Source of the DNA: Pseudomonadota bacterium
Lineage (GTDB): Bacteria > Pseudomonadota > Alphaproteobacteria > Rhizobiales > Devosiaceae
Assembly: GCA_023433985.1 (NCBI GenBank)
Contig: JAEYTN010000283.1
Span: forward strand, 1 to 7,417
Length of the DNA stretch: 7,417 nucleotides
Direction: 5' to 3'
Every line of letters starts with the position of its first letter. Within the stretch, counting starts at the first letter, position 1. The translations under genes and the position numbers were made by a program. The notes under the pieces were generated by a model. That model saw only the letters and a list, made by a program, of their open reading frames with translations, was not told the DNA's origin and searched no databases. Shown here piece after piece: positions 1 through 6,224 of the stretch.

Positions 1-41
1 GGGCAAGTGAGGTCAAGGCCGTGCACGTCGCTGCAGGCTAG
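1..41 (+). CDS. possible C-terminal tail of an upstream gene (partial)
   Basis: Read from base 3, this stretch gives twelve codons (ASEVKAVHVAAG) ending in TAG at 39-41. The other two forward frames are less plausible: one stops after two codons and the other runs on into the next gene out of frame. GC-rich third positions fit a coding end, and the gap of about 40 bp to the next start fits an operon. The fragment is too short to assign a family. By analogy with exosortase A loci, the upstream gene could belong to the same polysaccharide/exosortase region, but that is inference only. Confidence 0.3.
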   Translation, partial: ASEVKAVHVAAG

Positions 42-48
42 ATGCCCA

Positions 49-66
49 GCACCCTCGCGAGGGTGC
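49..66. repeat. 18-bp perfect palindrome upstream of the acyltransferase start
   Basis: GCACCCTCGCGAGGGTGC reads identically on both strands. With one mismatch (A48/C67) the symmetry extends to 46-69. No T-run follows, so an intrinsic terminator is unlikely. The palindrome ends 4 bp before the AGGG ribosome-binding motif (71-74). It could therefore be an operator, or an RNA hairpin that affects translation of the first gene of the coupled operon. As RNA it would have no unpaired loop unless the central CG-rich bases open. Its function is inferred from position only. Confidence 0.5.
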
Positions 67-82
67 CGGCAGGGTGACGATC

Positions 83-928
83 ATGCAAATCGAGACCATC
101 GAGACAACCCAGCTGGGTCGCGCCGAAGCCGTGCTCGCTCGCGGCTTTCCGAACCGGCCTCCTGGCTTCTGGAGACGGGCACTGTCCACCCTGGACGACT
201 ATCGCCGCCGTCATCAGTCGCAGCCCATCGGGACCCTGCTGGTCCATGAGGGAAAGGACGTGGGCGTCCTGCTGTCCATCGAGAGCAGGACGGCCGGCGG
301 CGGGCGAAAGGTCAACCTGTCGAGCTGGTACGTGGATGCGGAAGCCCGCTTCTTCGCGCCGCTGATGCTTCGCGCCGCACTCGCGCGGGCTCCGGTGGCG
401 ACCGACCTGTCGCCGACGGGCGAAGTCCGTGCTGTCAACGAGCGACTGGGAATGGGCGGCCGCGTCCTCGGCTCGATGATCGTGCCGTTGCCGATCGACG
501 CCCTGCGCCCGTCGCAGGGCAAGGTACGGGAGGGGACGGCAGGCGCGAGCGGCGCGGACGACGTGTTGCTTGCCGATCATGCGGCCATGGGCCTCGTCAC
601 CGCCACCCTTGGCGAGGCGACCGGCACCGTGCATCCGCTGATCTTCATGCCGACGACGCTGCGCGGGGTGCCCGGCGCCCGCCTCATCTACTGCCGGAGC
701 CTGAGCACGGTCGGCCGAGAGCGCGGGGCAATCGCCCGCTTCCTGCTGGCTCGCGGCTACCTCTTCCTCGAGATCGAGGCGAACCGCGCCGACACGTGGC
801 CCGGCGCCATCCACGCACCGAGCCGCTGCGTGGTCTTCGCCAAGGGCGACCTGCCCATCGACTCGATCGACCACAGCTACACCGAACTCCCCTTCATTCA
901 CTGCACATCCCGGAGCCAGACATCATGA
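83..928 (+). CDS. GNAT-like acyltransferase (exopolysaccharide/exosortase-associated type)
   Basis: A 281-residue cytoplasmic protein with no signal peptide or membrane segment. Its N-terminal half (about residues 1-130) looks like a GNAT acyl-CoA-type acyltransferase fold. VNLSSWYV at 77-84, followed by a helix with LMLRAAL, fits the central beta4/alpha3 region. TDLSPTG at 107-113 and the following helix containing NERLGM fit beta5/alpha4. The C-terminal half, which includes HPLIF at 184-188, is not a domain I can name and may be a second, degenerate acyltransferase-like unit. I chose ATG at 83 because AGGG (71-74) lies 8 bp upstream; GTG at 74 is in frame but overlaps that motif. The gene ends in an ATGA overlap with the carrier protein gene. 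In this context it may transfer an acyl group from that carrier or from CoA to a cell-surface glycan or amine. The substrate is unknown. Confidence 0.65.
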   Translation: MQIETIETTQLGRAEAVLARGFPNRPPGFWRRALSTLDDYRRRHQSQPIGTLLVHEGKDVGVLLSIESRTAGGGRKVNLSSWYVDAEARFFAPLMLRAALARAPVATDLSPTGEVRAVNERLGMGGRVLGSMIVPLPIDALRPSQGKVREGTAGASGADDVLLADHAAMGLVTATLGEATGTVHPLIFMPTTLRGVPGARLIYCRSLSTVGRERGAIARFLLARGYLFLEIEANRADTWPGAIHAPSRCVVFAKGDLPIDSIDHSYTELPFIHCTSRSQTS

Positions 929-1179
929 TCGACGACCGCGCCAACACCACCGACCTCGTCTACGCCTACCTGCGCGAGCGCTTCCCCGCCCTGCACGATG
1001 TGGCGGCGGATACCCCGCTGCTCACCTCGGGAGCCGTGGATTCGCTCGGCATGCTCGATCTCATGATGTTCCTCGGCGAACGCTTCGAGATCAGCCTCGA
1101 CGACATGGATTTCGCTCCCGAGAACCTCGCGACGCCGAAGCAGCTCGTCGAGTTCGTCGAGCGGCGGGTAGCAACATGA
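925..1179 (+). CDS. stand-alone acyl carrier protein
   Basis: An 84-residue acidic protein with the size and four-helix pattern of a free-standing carrier protein. Ser40 in GAVDSLGMLDL is the expected attachment site for 4'-phosphopantetheine, in the usual DSL context at the start of helix II. An acidic helix region (FEISLDDMDF) and a C-terminal helix (LVEFVERRV) follow. The ATG at 925 overlaps the acyltransferase stop (ATGA 925-928), with GGAG at 912-915 nine bases upstream; an in-frame extension to 796 would be buried in the upstream gene. Its own stop overlaps the ligase start (ATGA 1176-1179). Being encoded between an acyltransferase and an AMP-forming ligase, it is probably a dedicated carrier loaded by that ligase, not the housekeeping fatty-acid AcpP, whose sequence and context differ. 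It needs a phosphopantetheinyl transferase encoded elsewhere. Confidence 0.9.
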   Translation: MIDDRANTTDLVYAYLRERFPALHDVAADTPLLTSGAVDSLGMLDLMMFLGERFEISLDDMDFAPENLATPKQLVEFVERRVAT

Positions 1180-2690
1180 CCCGGGCGCCGATGCTGCTGC
1201 ACGACCTGCTTAACCCGGACGCGCACGACGGAAAGGTCGTGCTGATCGACGGCGAGCGCCAGCTCACCTACGGGGCGTTGCGGAAGCGGGTGGCGGACTT
1301 TGCCGCGGCGTTTCGGAGCGCCGGGTTGCAGCGGGGCGATCGTGTCGCGATCCTGCTGCCCAAGTGCATCGAAGATTGCTGCGCGATCTTCGCCGCTTCG
1401 ATGGCCGACGCGGTGTTCGTTCCGATCAACCCGCTGCTCAAGCCGGCGCAGGTGGCTCACATCGTGACCGACGCCGAGCCGCGGCTGGTGGTTACCAACC
1501 GCGAACTCGCCAGCGTCGCCGAGGAGGCGACGCGAGATGTCCCGAACCTGTCGGTGATGCTGGTCGAGGACATCGCCGAGGCGGCCGGGGCGATCGCACC
1601 GCCACGGGCGATAGGCGAGGACCTGGCGGCGATCCTCTATACGTCCGGTTCCACAGGGCGGCCCAAGGGCGTCATGCTGAGCCACCGCAACCTCGTGGCC
1701 GGTTGCCGCATCGTGCGCACCTACCTGGGGATTACGGAAGCCGACCGCATCCTTTCGGTCCTCCCCTTCAGCTTCGACTATGGCTTGAACCAGCTGCTGA
1801 CGGTGGTCGAGCAAGGCGCATCCATGGTGCTGCTGACCTTCCGGGTCGGCGACGACATCGTCCGGGCGCTCGAAAAGCACGACGTCACCGGGCTGGCCGG
1901 GGTGCCGACCGTGTGGGCCATCCTGACCCGCGGCTCGCCGCTGCTGCCCAAGACCCCGCTACCGAAGCTGCGCTACGTGACCAATTCCGGCGGGGCGGTG
2001 CCTACCGATACGTTGCGGCGGCTGCGGCAGCTGCTTCCGTCCACCAGGGTGTTCCTGATGTATGGGCTGACCGAGGCGTTCCGTTCGACCTACCTGCCAC
2101 CCGAGGAACTCGACCGGCGCCCGAACTCGATCGGGCGCGCCATCCCCGAATGCGAGGTTTATCCGGTAGCGGCAGACGGACGACGCGCGGCGGTGGGCGA
2201 GCCGGGGATCCTCGTGCATCGCGGCCCGACGGTATCCCTCGGCTACTGGCGACGGCCTGAAGACACCGCGCGGGTGCTTCGGCCCGACCCGCTGGTGCCG
2301 CCAGATCGCGGCGCCAGCACCGTCTGCTATTCGGGCGATCTCGTCGTCGAGGACGAGGACGGGTTCCTCACCTTCGTGGGACGCGCCGATGCGATGATCA
2401 AGTCCTCCGGCTACCGCATCAGCCCGACCGAGGTCGAGGATGTGGTCATGGCGACCGGCGCCTTCCGGCAGGTTGCCGTCATCGGCCTGCCCGATCCGGT
2501 TGCCGGGCAGCGCGTGCACGCCGTGGCAATTGCCTCGGGGCAGTGCGAGGTGCGCACCCTGCTGGCCGATATCGCGCAGCAACTGCCGGGCTATATGGTG
2601 CCGCGGGAGATCGAGCTGGTCGACGCCCTGCCCGTCACCCCCAACGGCAAGGTCGACTACCCCGGACTCGTGCGGGAACGGGCGCAATGA
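1176..2690 (+). CDS. AMP-forming acyl-CoA/acyl-ACP ligase, exosortase A system-associated type
   Basis: A 504-residue ANL-superfamily adenylating enzyme of full family length. The phosphate-binding motif YTSGSTGRPKG is at 155-165. The YGLTE nucleotide-binding motif is at 296-300. YSGDLV at 385-390 carries the ribose-binding Asp388. The hinge and C-domain motif KSSGYRISPTEVE starts at Lys409, and the catalytic lysine is Lys492 in NGKVDYP. The enzyme should activate a carboxylic acid as an acyl-adenylate and pass it to a thiol, either CoA or the phosphopantetheine of the carrier protein encoded just upstream. The overall sequence and the VCYSGDLV region fit the family described as 'acyl-CoA ligase (AMP-forming), exosortase A-associated' (TIGR03098 as I recall it). 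It overlaps both neighbours by 4 bp. The substrate cannot be read from sequence; an amino acid is one option given the decarboxylase next door. Confidence 0.85.
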   Translation: MTRAPMLLHDLLNPDAHDGKVVLIDGERQLTYGALRKRVADFAAAFRSAGLQRGDRVAILLPKCIEDCCAIFAASMADAVFVPINPLLKPAQVAHIVTDAEPRLVVTNRELASVAEEATRDVPNLSVMLVEDIAEAAGAIAPPRAIGEDLAAILYTSGSTGRPKGVMLSHRNLVAGCRIVRTYLGITEADRILSVLPFSFDYGLNQLLTVVEQGASMVLLTFRVGDDIVRALEKHDVTGLAGVPTVWAILTRGSPLLPKTPLPKLRYVTNSGGAVPTDTLRRLRQLLPSTRVFLMYGLTEAFRSTYLPPEELDRRPNSIGRAIPECEVYPVAADGRRAAVGEPGILVHRGPTVSLGYWRRPEDTARVLRPDPLVPPDRGASTVCYSGDLVVEDEDGFLTFVGRADAMIKSSGYRISPTEVEDVVMATGAFRQVAVIGLPDPVAGQRVHAVAIASGQCEVRTLLADIAQQLPGYMVPREIELVDALPVTPNGKVDYPGLVRERAQ

Positions 2691-3949
2691 CGGCGCCGGA
2701 CGATCTGGCGAGCCGGCTGGCGGCCGAGCATTTTTCCACGCGCGGCGGTCATCTTCTGGTCGGCGAGCATACCGTGGAGGCGCTGGCGAAGCGGCTCGGC
2801 ACGCCGCTCTTCATCTATGACGCCGCTGTCATGCGCCGGTCTTTCCGGCGGCTGGCGGAGGCGGTGGAGGGCTTTGCGACCATCTACTTCTCGGTGAAGG
2901 CCAATCCCGCCGTCCCGGTGATCCGGCTCTTCGTCGAGGAGGGAGCAGGCGCGGAGATCGCGTCTGTCGGCGAGTACCGGAAGGCGATCGCCGCGGGAGC
3001 GGCGACGGACCGCATCCTGTTCGCGGGACCGGGCAAGCGTCAGGCCGAGCTGGCCGAAGTGGTGGCGGGCGGCATCGGCGAAATTCATGTGGAGACGATC
3101 GAGGAGCTGCATCGGCTGGAGGCCATCGGGCGGGAGGCGAACCGAACCGTCAGCATCGCGCTTCGCATCAACCCCGTTGCGGGCGTGCAGGGCGGCGCGA
3201 TGCGGATGGGCGGCAAGCCTGCCGCATTCGGCTTCGACGAGGAAACGCTCGGCGATGTGCTGCGGCTGGTCGCGGACTGCCCTCACGTCGCGCTGACCGG
3301 CCTGCATCTGTTCGCCGGCACGCAGATGCTGGACGCCGCGGTCTTGCTAAAGCAGTGGGAACACGGGCTGTCGCTCGCCGCCTCCATTTCCGCGCAGCTC
3401 GGCCGCCCGCTGGCCAACGTCGATCTCGGCGGGGGGCTGGGCATCCCCTATTTTGCCGGCGACGGCGCCCTCGATCTCGGGGCCATTGCGGCAGGCATTC
3501 CGGCGCTCCGCCGCCAGGTGCCGGCGGGCACGCAGGTAATCGTCGAGCCGGGCAGGTTTCTTGCGGGACCGGCGGGGCTTTACGTGGTCGGGGTCAATGC
3601 GGTGAAGCAATCGCGCGGGCAAACCTTCGTCATTACCGACGGCGGCATGCACCACCACCTGGCCGCATCCGGCAATCTCGGCCAGGTCATCAAGCGAGAC
3701 TACCCGTTCGTGGCGCCTGCACGGATGTCGGAGGCGCCCTGCGCGGCTCCCGTGACGGTCGTCGGACCGCTGTGTACGCCGCTCGACACCCTCGGCCGCA
3801 GCGTGATGCTGCCGGAAATGCGTGCCGACGATCTGCTCGCCATCCTCCAGTCCGGCGCCTACGGCCCCACTGCCAGCCCGATCGGCTTTCTCGGCCACCC
3901 GGCCCCCGTGGAACTTCTGGTGGACGGGGCGAGGGTCGAGCAGGTGTGA
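2687..3949 (+). CDS. fold-type III PLP-dependent decarboxylase, exosortase A system-associated type
   Basis: A 420-residue member of the diaminopimelate/ornithine decarboxylase-like (alanine racemase-fold) group. Lys71 in SVKAN is the expected Schiff-base lysine for pyridoxal phosphate. HLFAGTQ at 207-213, DLGGGLGIPY at 246-255 and EPGRFLAG starting at 287 are PLP-phosphate and barrel motifs. GPLCTPLD at 360-367 and GAYG at 390-393 supply the active-site Cys363 and Tyr392 from the C-terminal beta domain. In lysine-pathway LysA the segment after the cysteine reads CESGD; here it is CTPLD, so a substrate other than diaminopimelate is likely. This fits the 'pyridoxal-dependent decarboxylase, exosortase A system-associated' family (TIGR03099 as I recall it). 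The ATG at 2687 overlaps the ligase stop (ATGA 2687-2690), so the longer in-frame reading from 2543 is not needed. The gene is last in the coupled operon. It may act on a carrier-bound amino acid, as BtrK does. Confidence 0.85.
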   Translation: MTAPDDLASRLAAEHFSTRGGHLLVGEHTVEALAKRLGTPLFIYDAAVMRRSFRRLAEAVEGFATIYFSVKANPAVPVIRLFVEEGAGAEIASVGEYRKAIAAGAATDRILFAGPGKRQAELAEVVAGGIGEIHVETIEELHRLEAIGREANRTVSIALRINPVAGVQGGAMRMGGKPAAFGFDEETLGDVLRLVADCPHVALTGLHLFAGTQMLDAAVLLKQWEHGLSLAASISAQLGRPLANVDLGGGLGIPYFAGDGALDLGAIAAGIPALRRQVPAGTQVIVEPGRFLAGPAGLYVVGVNAVKQSRGQTFVITDGGMHHHLAASGNLGQVIKRDYPFVAPARMSEAPCAAPVTVVGPLCTPLDTLGRSVMLPEMRADDLLAILQSGAYGPTASPIGFLGHPAPVELLVDGARVEQV

Positions 3950-3951
3950 GG

Positions 3952-4500
3952 CTAGAGGGCCGCCGGAAGCGCCTCGCCCGACATCGGGGGCGGAGCGGCC
4001 GGCACCGGCGACGAGCCGGCGCTCGTCACGGCGGCCTCGTATGCCGCCTGCAGCGTCGCCAGGGCCGAGCGCTCGGGCCGTGGAGCGCCGAGATGGAGGT
4101 GCCGCAGCTCGTCCATGAACTCGTCCCAGAGCGGCGAGCCGCCTTCCTCGAGGATCTCGGCGCGCACGGCGAGTTCAGTCGAGGGCAGCGTGTGCCGCAG
4201 CCCCCAGCTGCCCATCATCGCCATCAGGGGTACGAGCTCGATCGCCTTTTCGGTGAGGCTGTAGAGGACGCGCTGCTTGTGGCGGGGGTCGGCGCTGCGC
4301 GACAGCATGCCGTTGGCGACCAGCCGCTTCAGCCGGTCGGCGAGGATGTTGCTGGCAATGCCCTCGAGGCTGTCGGTCAGCAGCGCGCGGAAGGTGCGCC
4401 GGTCGCCGAACATGACGTCGCGGAGGATGATCAGGCTCCAGCGGTCGCCAAAAGTCTCCAGCGTGAGGTTGATAGGACAGCCCAGGCGTCGGCGGCTCAT
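3952..4500 (-). CDS. HxlR-family winged helix-turn-helix transcriptional regulator
   Basis: A 182-residue regulator with the classic HxlR layout. Cys8 lies in an N-terminal CPI motif, followed by LETFGDRWSLIILRDVMFG at about 14-32. GIASNILADRLKRLVANGML at 47-66 contains the recognition helix, and the wing runs through SADPRHKQRVLYSLTEK at 69-85. Cys8 is at the position where some HxlR proteins sense electrophiles or oxidants through the thiol. The proline/alanine-rich tail of about 25 residues looks disordered and makes the protein longer than the usual 110-150. ATG at 4500 is preferred because GGAGG lies 5 bp upstream; the in-frame start at 4551 lacks such a site. It is divergent from a RibD-like reductase gene and probably represses that gene and itself. 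Its stop is only 2 bp from the convergent decarboxylase stop. Confidence 0.9.
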   Translation of the reverse strand: MSRRRLGCPINLTLETFGDRWSLIILRDVMFGDRRTFRALLTDSLEGIASNILADRLKRLVANGMLSRSADPRHKQRVLYSLTEKAIELVPLMAMMGSWGLRHTLPSTELAVRAEILEEGGSPLWDEFMDELRHLHLGAPRPERSALATLQAAYEAAVTSAGSSPVPAAPPPMSGEALPAAL

Positions 4501-4625
4501 CGCGTCCTCCGTCAAACCGGTTGCAAAATAGAGGTGGTTCCTCCCCGCCACGCACTGTTAGCACAGGCCACGGCGCAAATGAATGCGAGCCCGAAGGGCC
4601 GCCGCCGGGCAACAGGAGGAAGCAG
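4501..4625. promoter_or_regulatory. divergent intergenic region between hxlR-type gene and reductase
   Basis: This 125-bp gap must hold both promoters. It contains AACCGGTT (4515-4522), a perfect 8-bp palindrome, and GAGG-5 bp-CCTC (4531-4543), a small inverted repeat. It is also locally A-rich around 4521-4530 (TTGCAAAATA), unlike the surrounding DNA. These are candidate HxlR operator half-sites. Good Shine-Dalgarno sequences sit at each end: GGAGG before the regulator, and AGGAGGA (4614-4620) 5 bp before the reductase ATG. I could not pick out convincing -35/-10 pairs for either direction. Confidence 0.4.
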
Positions 4626-5156
4626 ATGGCCAAGCTCATTGCCGGCATGAACCAGTCGCTCGACGGCTATGTCGATCACGAAGGCTTCGCCCCGGGCCCC
4701 GGGCTCTTTCGCCACTTCATCGAGCAGACCAGGAAGCAGGCGGGCAGCCTCTATGGCCGCCGCCTCTACGAGATCATGGCCTACTGGGACGAGGACCAGG
4801 CCGACTGGGGGCCCGCCGAGCGCGAGTTCGCCGAGGCGTGGCGCAAGTCGCCCAAATGGGTCGTGTCGCGCACCTTGCAGTCGGTCGGCCCGAACGCGAC
4901 GCTGCTCTCCGGCGACCTTGCCGATGCGGTGCGGAAGATCAAGGCGGAGCGAGATGGCGTCATCGACGTGGGCGGAACGAAGCTGGCGAAGAGCCTCGGC
5001 GACCTCGGCCTGATCGACGAGTACCACATCTACCTGCACCCGCTGGTGCTGGGCTCCGGCACGCCGTTCTTCGCCGGCCCGCCCCCGGCGCTACGTCTGC
5101 TGGGAAGCGAGCCCATGGGCGAAAACGTGATCAAGCTGAGCTACGCCCCAGCCTGA
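4626..5156 (+). CDS. RibD C-terminal/dihydrofolate reductase-like family oxidoreductase
   Basis: A 176-residue protein of the family often annotated 'dihydrofolate reductase family protein', which shares the RibD C-terminal fold and is expected to bind NADPH. The N-terminal strand and loop KLIAGMNQSLDGYVD (3-17) carry the SLDGY motif. YGRRLYEIM corresponds to the usual Y-GR-TYE motif, and KWVVSRTL is the next core strand. GVIDVGGTKLAKSL, with the glycine pair at 116-117, is the nucleotide-binding turn. DEYHIYLHPLVLGSGTPFF is the conserved C-terminal signature. ATG at 4626 is chosen for the strong AGGAGGA site; the longer frame from 4521 runs back into the regulatory gap. It is unlikely to be the cell's essential FolA, which has different motifs. 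The real substrate is unknown. Its divergent HxlR neighbour suggests induction by a small molecule or electrophile. Confidence 0.85.
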   Translation: MAKLIAGMNQSLDGYVDHEGFAPGPGLFRHFIEQTRKQAGSLYGRRLYEIMAYWDEDQADWGPAEREFAEAWRKSPKWVVSRTLQSVGPNATLLSGDLADAVRKIKAERDGVIDVGGTKLAKSLGDLGLIDEYHIYLHPLVLGSGTPFFAGPPPALRLLGSEPMGENVIKLSYAPA

Positions 5157-5177
5157 CCACGCGCAGCCGCCCTGCCC

Positions 5178-6014
5178 TCAGAATTCCTCGTGGGTGCGCG
5201 GGTCGCCGTCGAACAGGCGGCCGTTCGTGCGGTTGAGCGTACCGATGGCGGCCATGTCGGCATCGTCGAGTTCGAAATCGAAGATGGCGAGGTTTTCGGC
5301 ACGGCGGTCAGCGTTGGCAGACTTCGGGATCGGCAGCACGCCGAGCTGATGATGCCAGCGGAGCACGATCTGCGCGGGGGTGCGGCCGTGCTCTGTCGCA
5401 AGCGCCACGATGGGCGCTTCGGAAAGCAGCGCGGTGCCCTTGCCGATGGGCGTCCAGGCTTCGGTGAGGATGCCGCGGGCCTTGTCGGCGGCGCGCTGCT
5501 CGGGCTGGTTGAAGTAAGGGTGGAGCTCGATCTGGTTGACGCTTGGCGCGACTCCGGTTTTCGCGATCAGCTGGTCGAGGTATTCCGGCAGGAAGTTCGA
5601 GACCCCGATGGAGCGGACGAGGCCGCGCTCGCGCGCTTCGATCATCCCTTCCCAGGCCTCGACGAACAGCTGCTGGCTCGGGTTGGGCCAGTGGATGAGG
5701 TAGAGATCGATATAGTCGAGGCCGGTGCGGAGCACGGATTCCTCGATGGTCCAGACGACGTTCGGCTTCTTGTGGTGGCGGCCGGGGAGCTTCGAGGTGA
5801 CGCGGATTTCCTCGCGCGGCACGCCCGACATGCGAACGGCCTTGCCGACGGCGCCCTCGTTCTCGTAGTTCACGGCGGAATCGAGGATGCGGTAGCCCTG
5901 CCGCAGGGCGTCGGCCATCGACTCGGCGCCGGGGATGCCACGCAGGTTGTAGGTGCCAAGGCCGATGGCCGGCAGCGTGGTGCCGTCGTTGAGGGTGTAG
6001 TTCGGCAGTGTCAT
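5178..6014 (-). CDS. aldo/keto reductase (AKR5/2,5-diketo-gluconate reductase-like)
   Basis: A 278-residue single-domain NADPH-dependent aldo/keto reductase of normal family length. The catalytic tetrad is complete: Asp45 and Tyr50 (ILDSAVNYENE), Lys75 (TSKLPG) and His108 (YLIHWPNP). GVSNF at 137-141 and NQIELHPYF at 160-168 are the usual barrel motifs. IPKSANADRR at 229-238 fits binding of the NADP 2'-phosphate. The enzyme should reduce aldehydes or ketones to alcohols in the cytoplasm; detoxification or sugar-keto reduction are both possible. Its ATG at 6014 has GGGAG 7 bp upstream. It converges on the RibD-like gene with a 21-bp gap and no visible terminator. It lies downstream of, and in the same direction as, the small winged-helix gene, which could regulate it. 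Confidence 0.93.
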   Translation of the reverse strand: MTLPNYTLNDGTTLPAIGLGTYNLRGIPGAESMADALRQGYRILDSAVNYENEGAVGKAVRMSGVPREEIRVTSKLPGRHHKKPNVVWTIEESVLRTGLDYIDLYLIHWPNPSQQLFVEAWEGMIEARERGLVRSIGVSNFLPEYLDQLIAKTGVAPSVNQIELHPYFNQPEQRAADKARGILTEAWTPIGKGTALLSEAPIVALATEHGRTPAQIVLRWHHQLGVLPIPKSANADRRAENLAIFDFELDDADMAAIGTLNRTNGRLFDGDPRTHEEF

Positions 6015-6065
6015 TGACTCGCTCCCAAGTAGGGGCGCGAGGGTTGGGCAGCGGCGGCAGCGAAG

Positions 6066-6224
6066 TCAACCCGGAAGCGGAAAATGCCACTCGCTGCAGG
6101 AAAGCGCGCTGCCGCCCGCTGCATCGTCGAGGCGATCCACCTCGAAGCGACTGTCGGCGGCCGCGACCGACGGGTTTGCGACGAGCGCCACGGTGGTTGC
6201 CACCTGGCCCACGAGGCCCCTCAA
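6066..6224 (-). CDS. possible 52-residue exported protein (tentative)
   Basis: Starting from TTG at 6224, which overlaps the upstream stop as TTGA, this frame encodes 52 residues. GTG codons at 6212 and 6203 are alternative starts. A hydrophobic run (about residues 4-22) leads to SVAAADS, which looks like a signal peptide with an Ala-x-Ala cleavage site. The remaining chain contains RFEVDRLDDAAGG and a single cysteine before EWHFPLPG at the C-terminus. Codon third positions are strongly GC-biased, as in real genes of this window. The ribosome-binding motif is weak (AGG only). The region could instead be noncoding leader of the aldo/keto reductase (start 51 bp further on) or a remnant of a longer gene. 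I do not recognise the family. Confidence 0.3.
   Translation of the reverse strand: MRGLVGQVATTVALVANPSVAAADSRFEVDRLDDAAGGSALSCSEWHFPLPG

Noticed and set aside
38..901. Long minus-strand open frame opposite the acyltransferase
   Set aside because: It mirrors the real gene; the plus-strand frame has a ribosome-binding site, recognisable fold motifs and a coupled downstream gene, while this product has no family features.
966..1880. Minus-strand open frame of 304 codons over the carrier protein and ligase
   Set aside because: It lies opposite two well-supported genes, and its product is Arg/His/Gln-rich, typical of an antisense shadow in GC-rich DNA.
4501..4625. TTGCAA (4521-4526) as a -35 box for the RibD-like gene
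   Set aside because: No acceptable -10 box lies 16-18 bp downstream; the matching positions read CCCGCC.
3355..4650. Plus-strand open frame of 431 codons spanning the decarboxylase end and the HxlR gene
   Set aside because: It crosses two genes of opposite strand that have clear motifs; its translation is low-complexity Arg/Gly/Ala with no domain.
5190..6017. Plus-strand open frame of 275 codons opposite the aldo/keto reductase
   Set aside because: It covers almost exactly the same bases as a reductase with a complete Asp45/Tyr50/Lys75/His108 tetrad; it is open only because of GC-biased codons.
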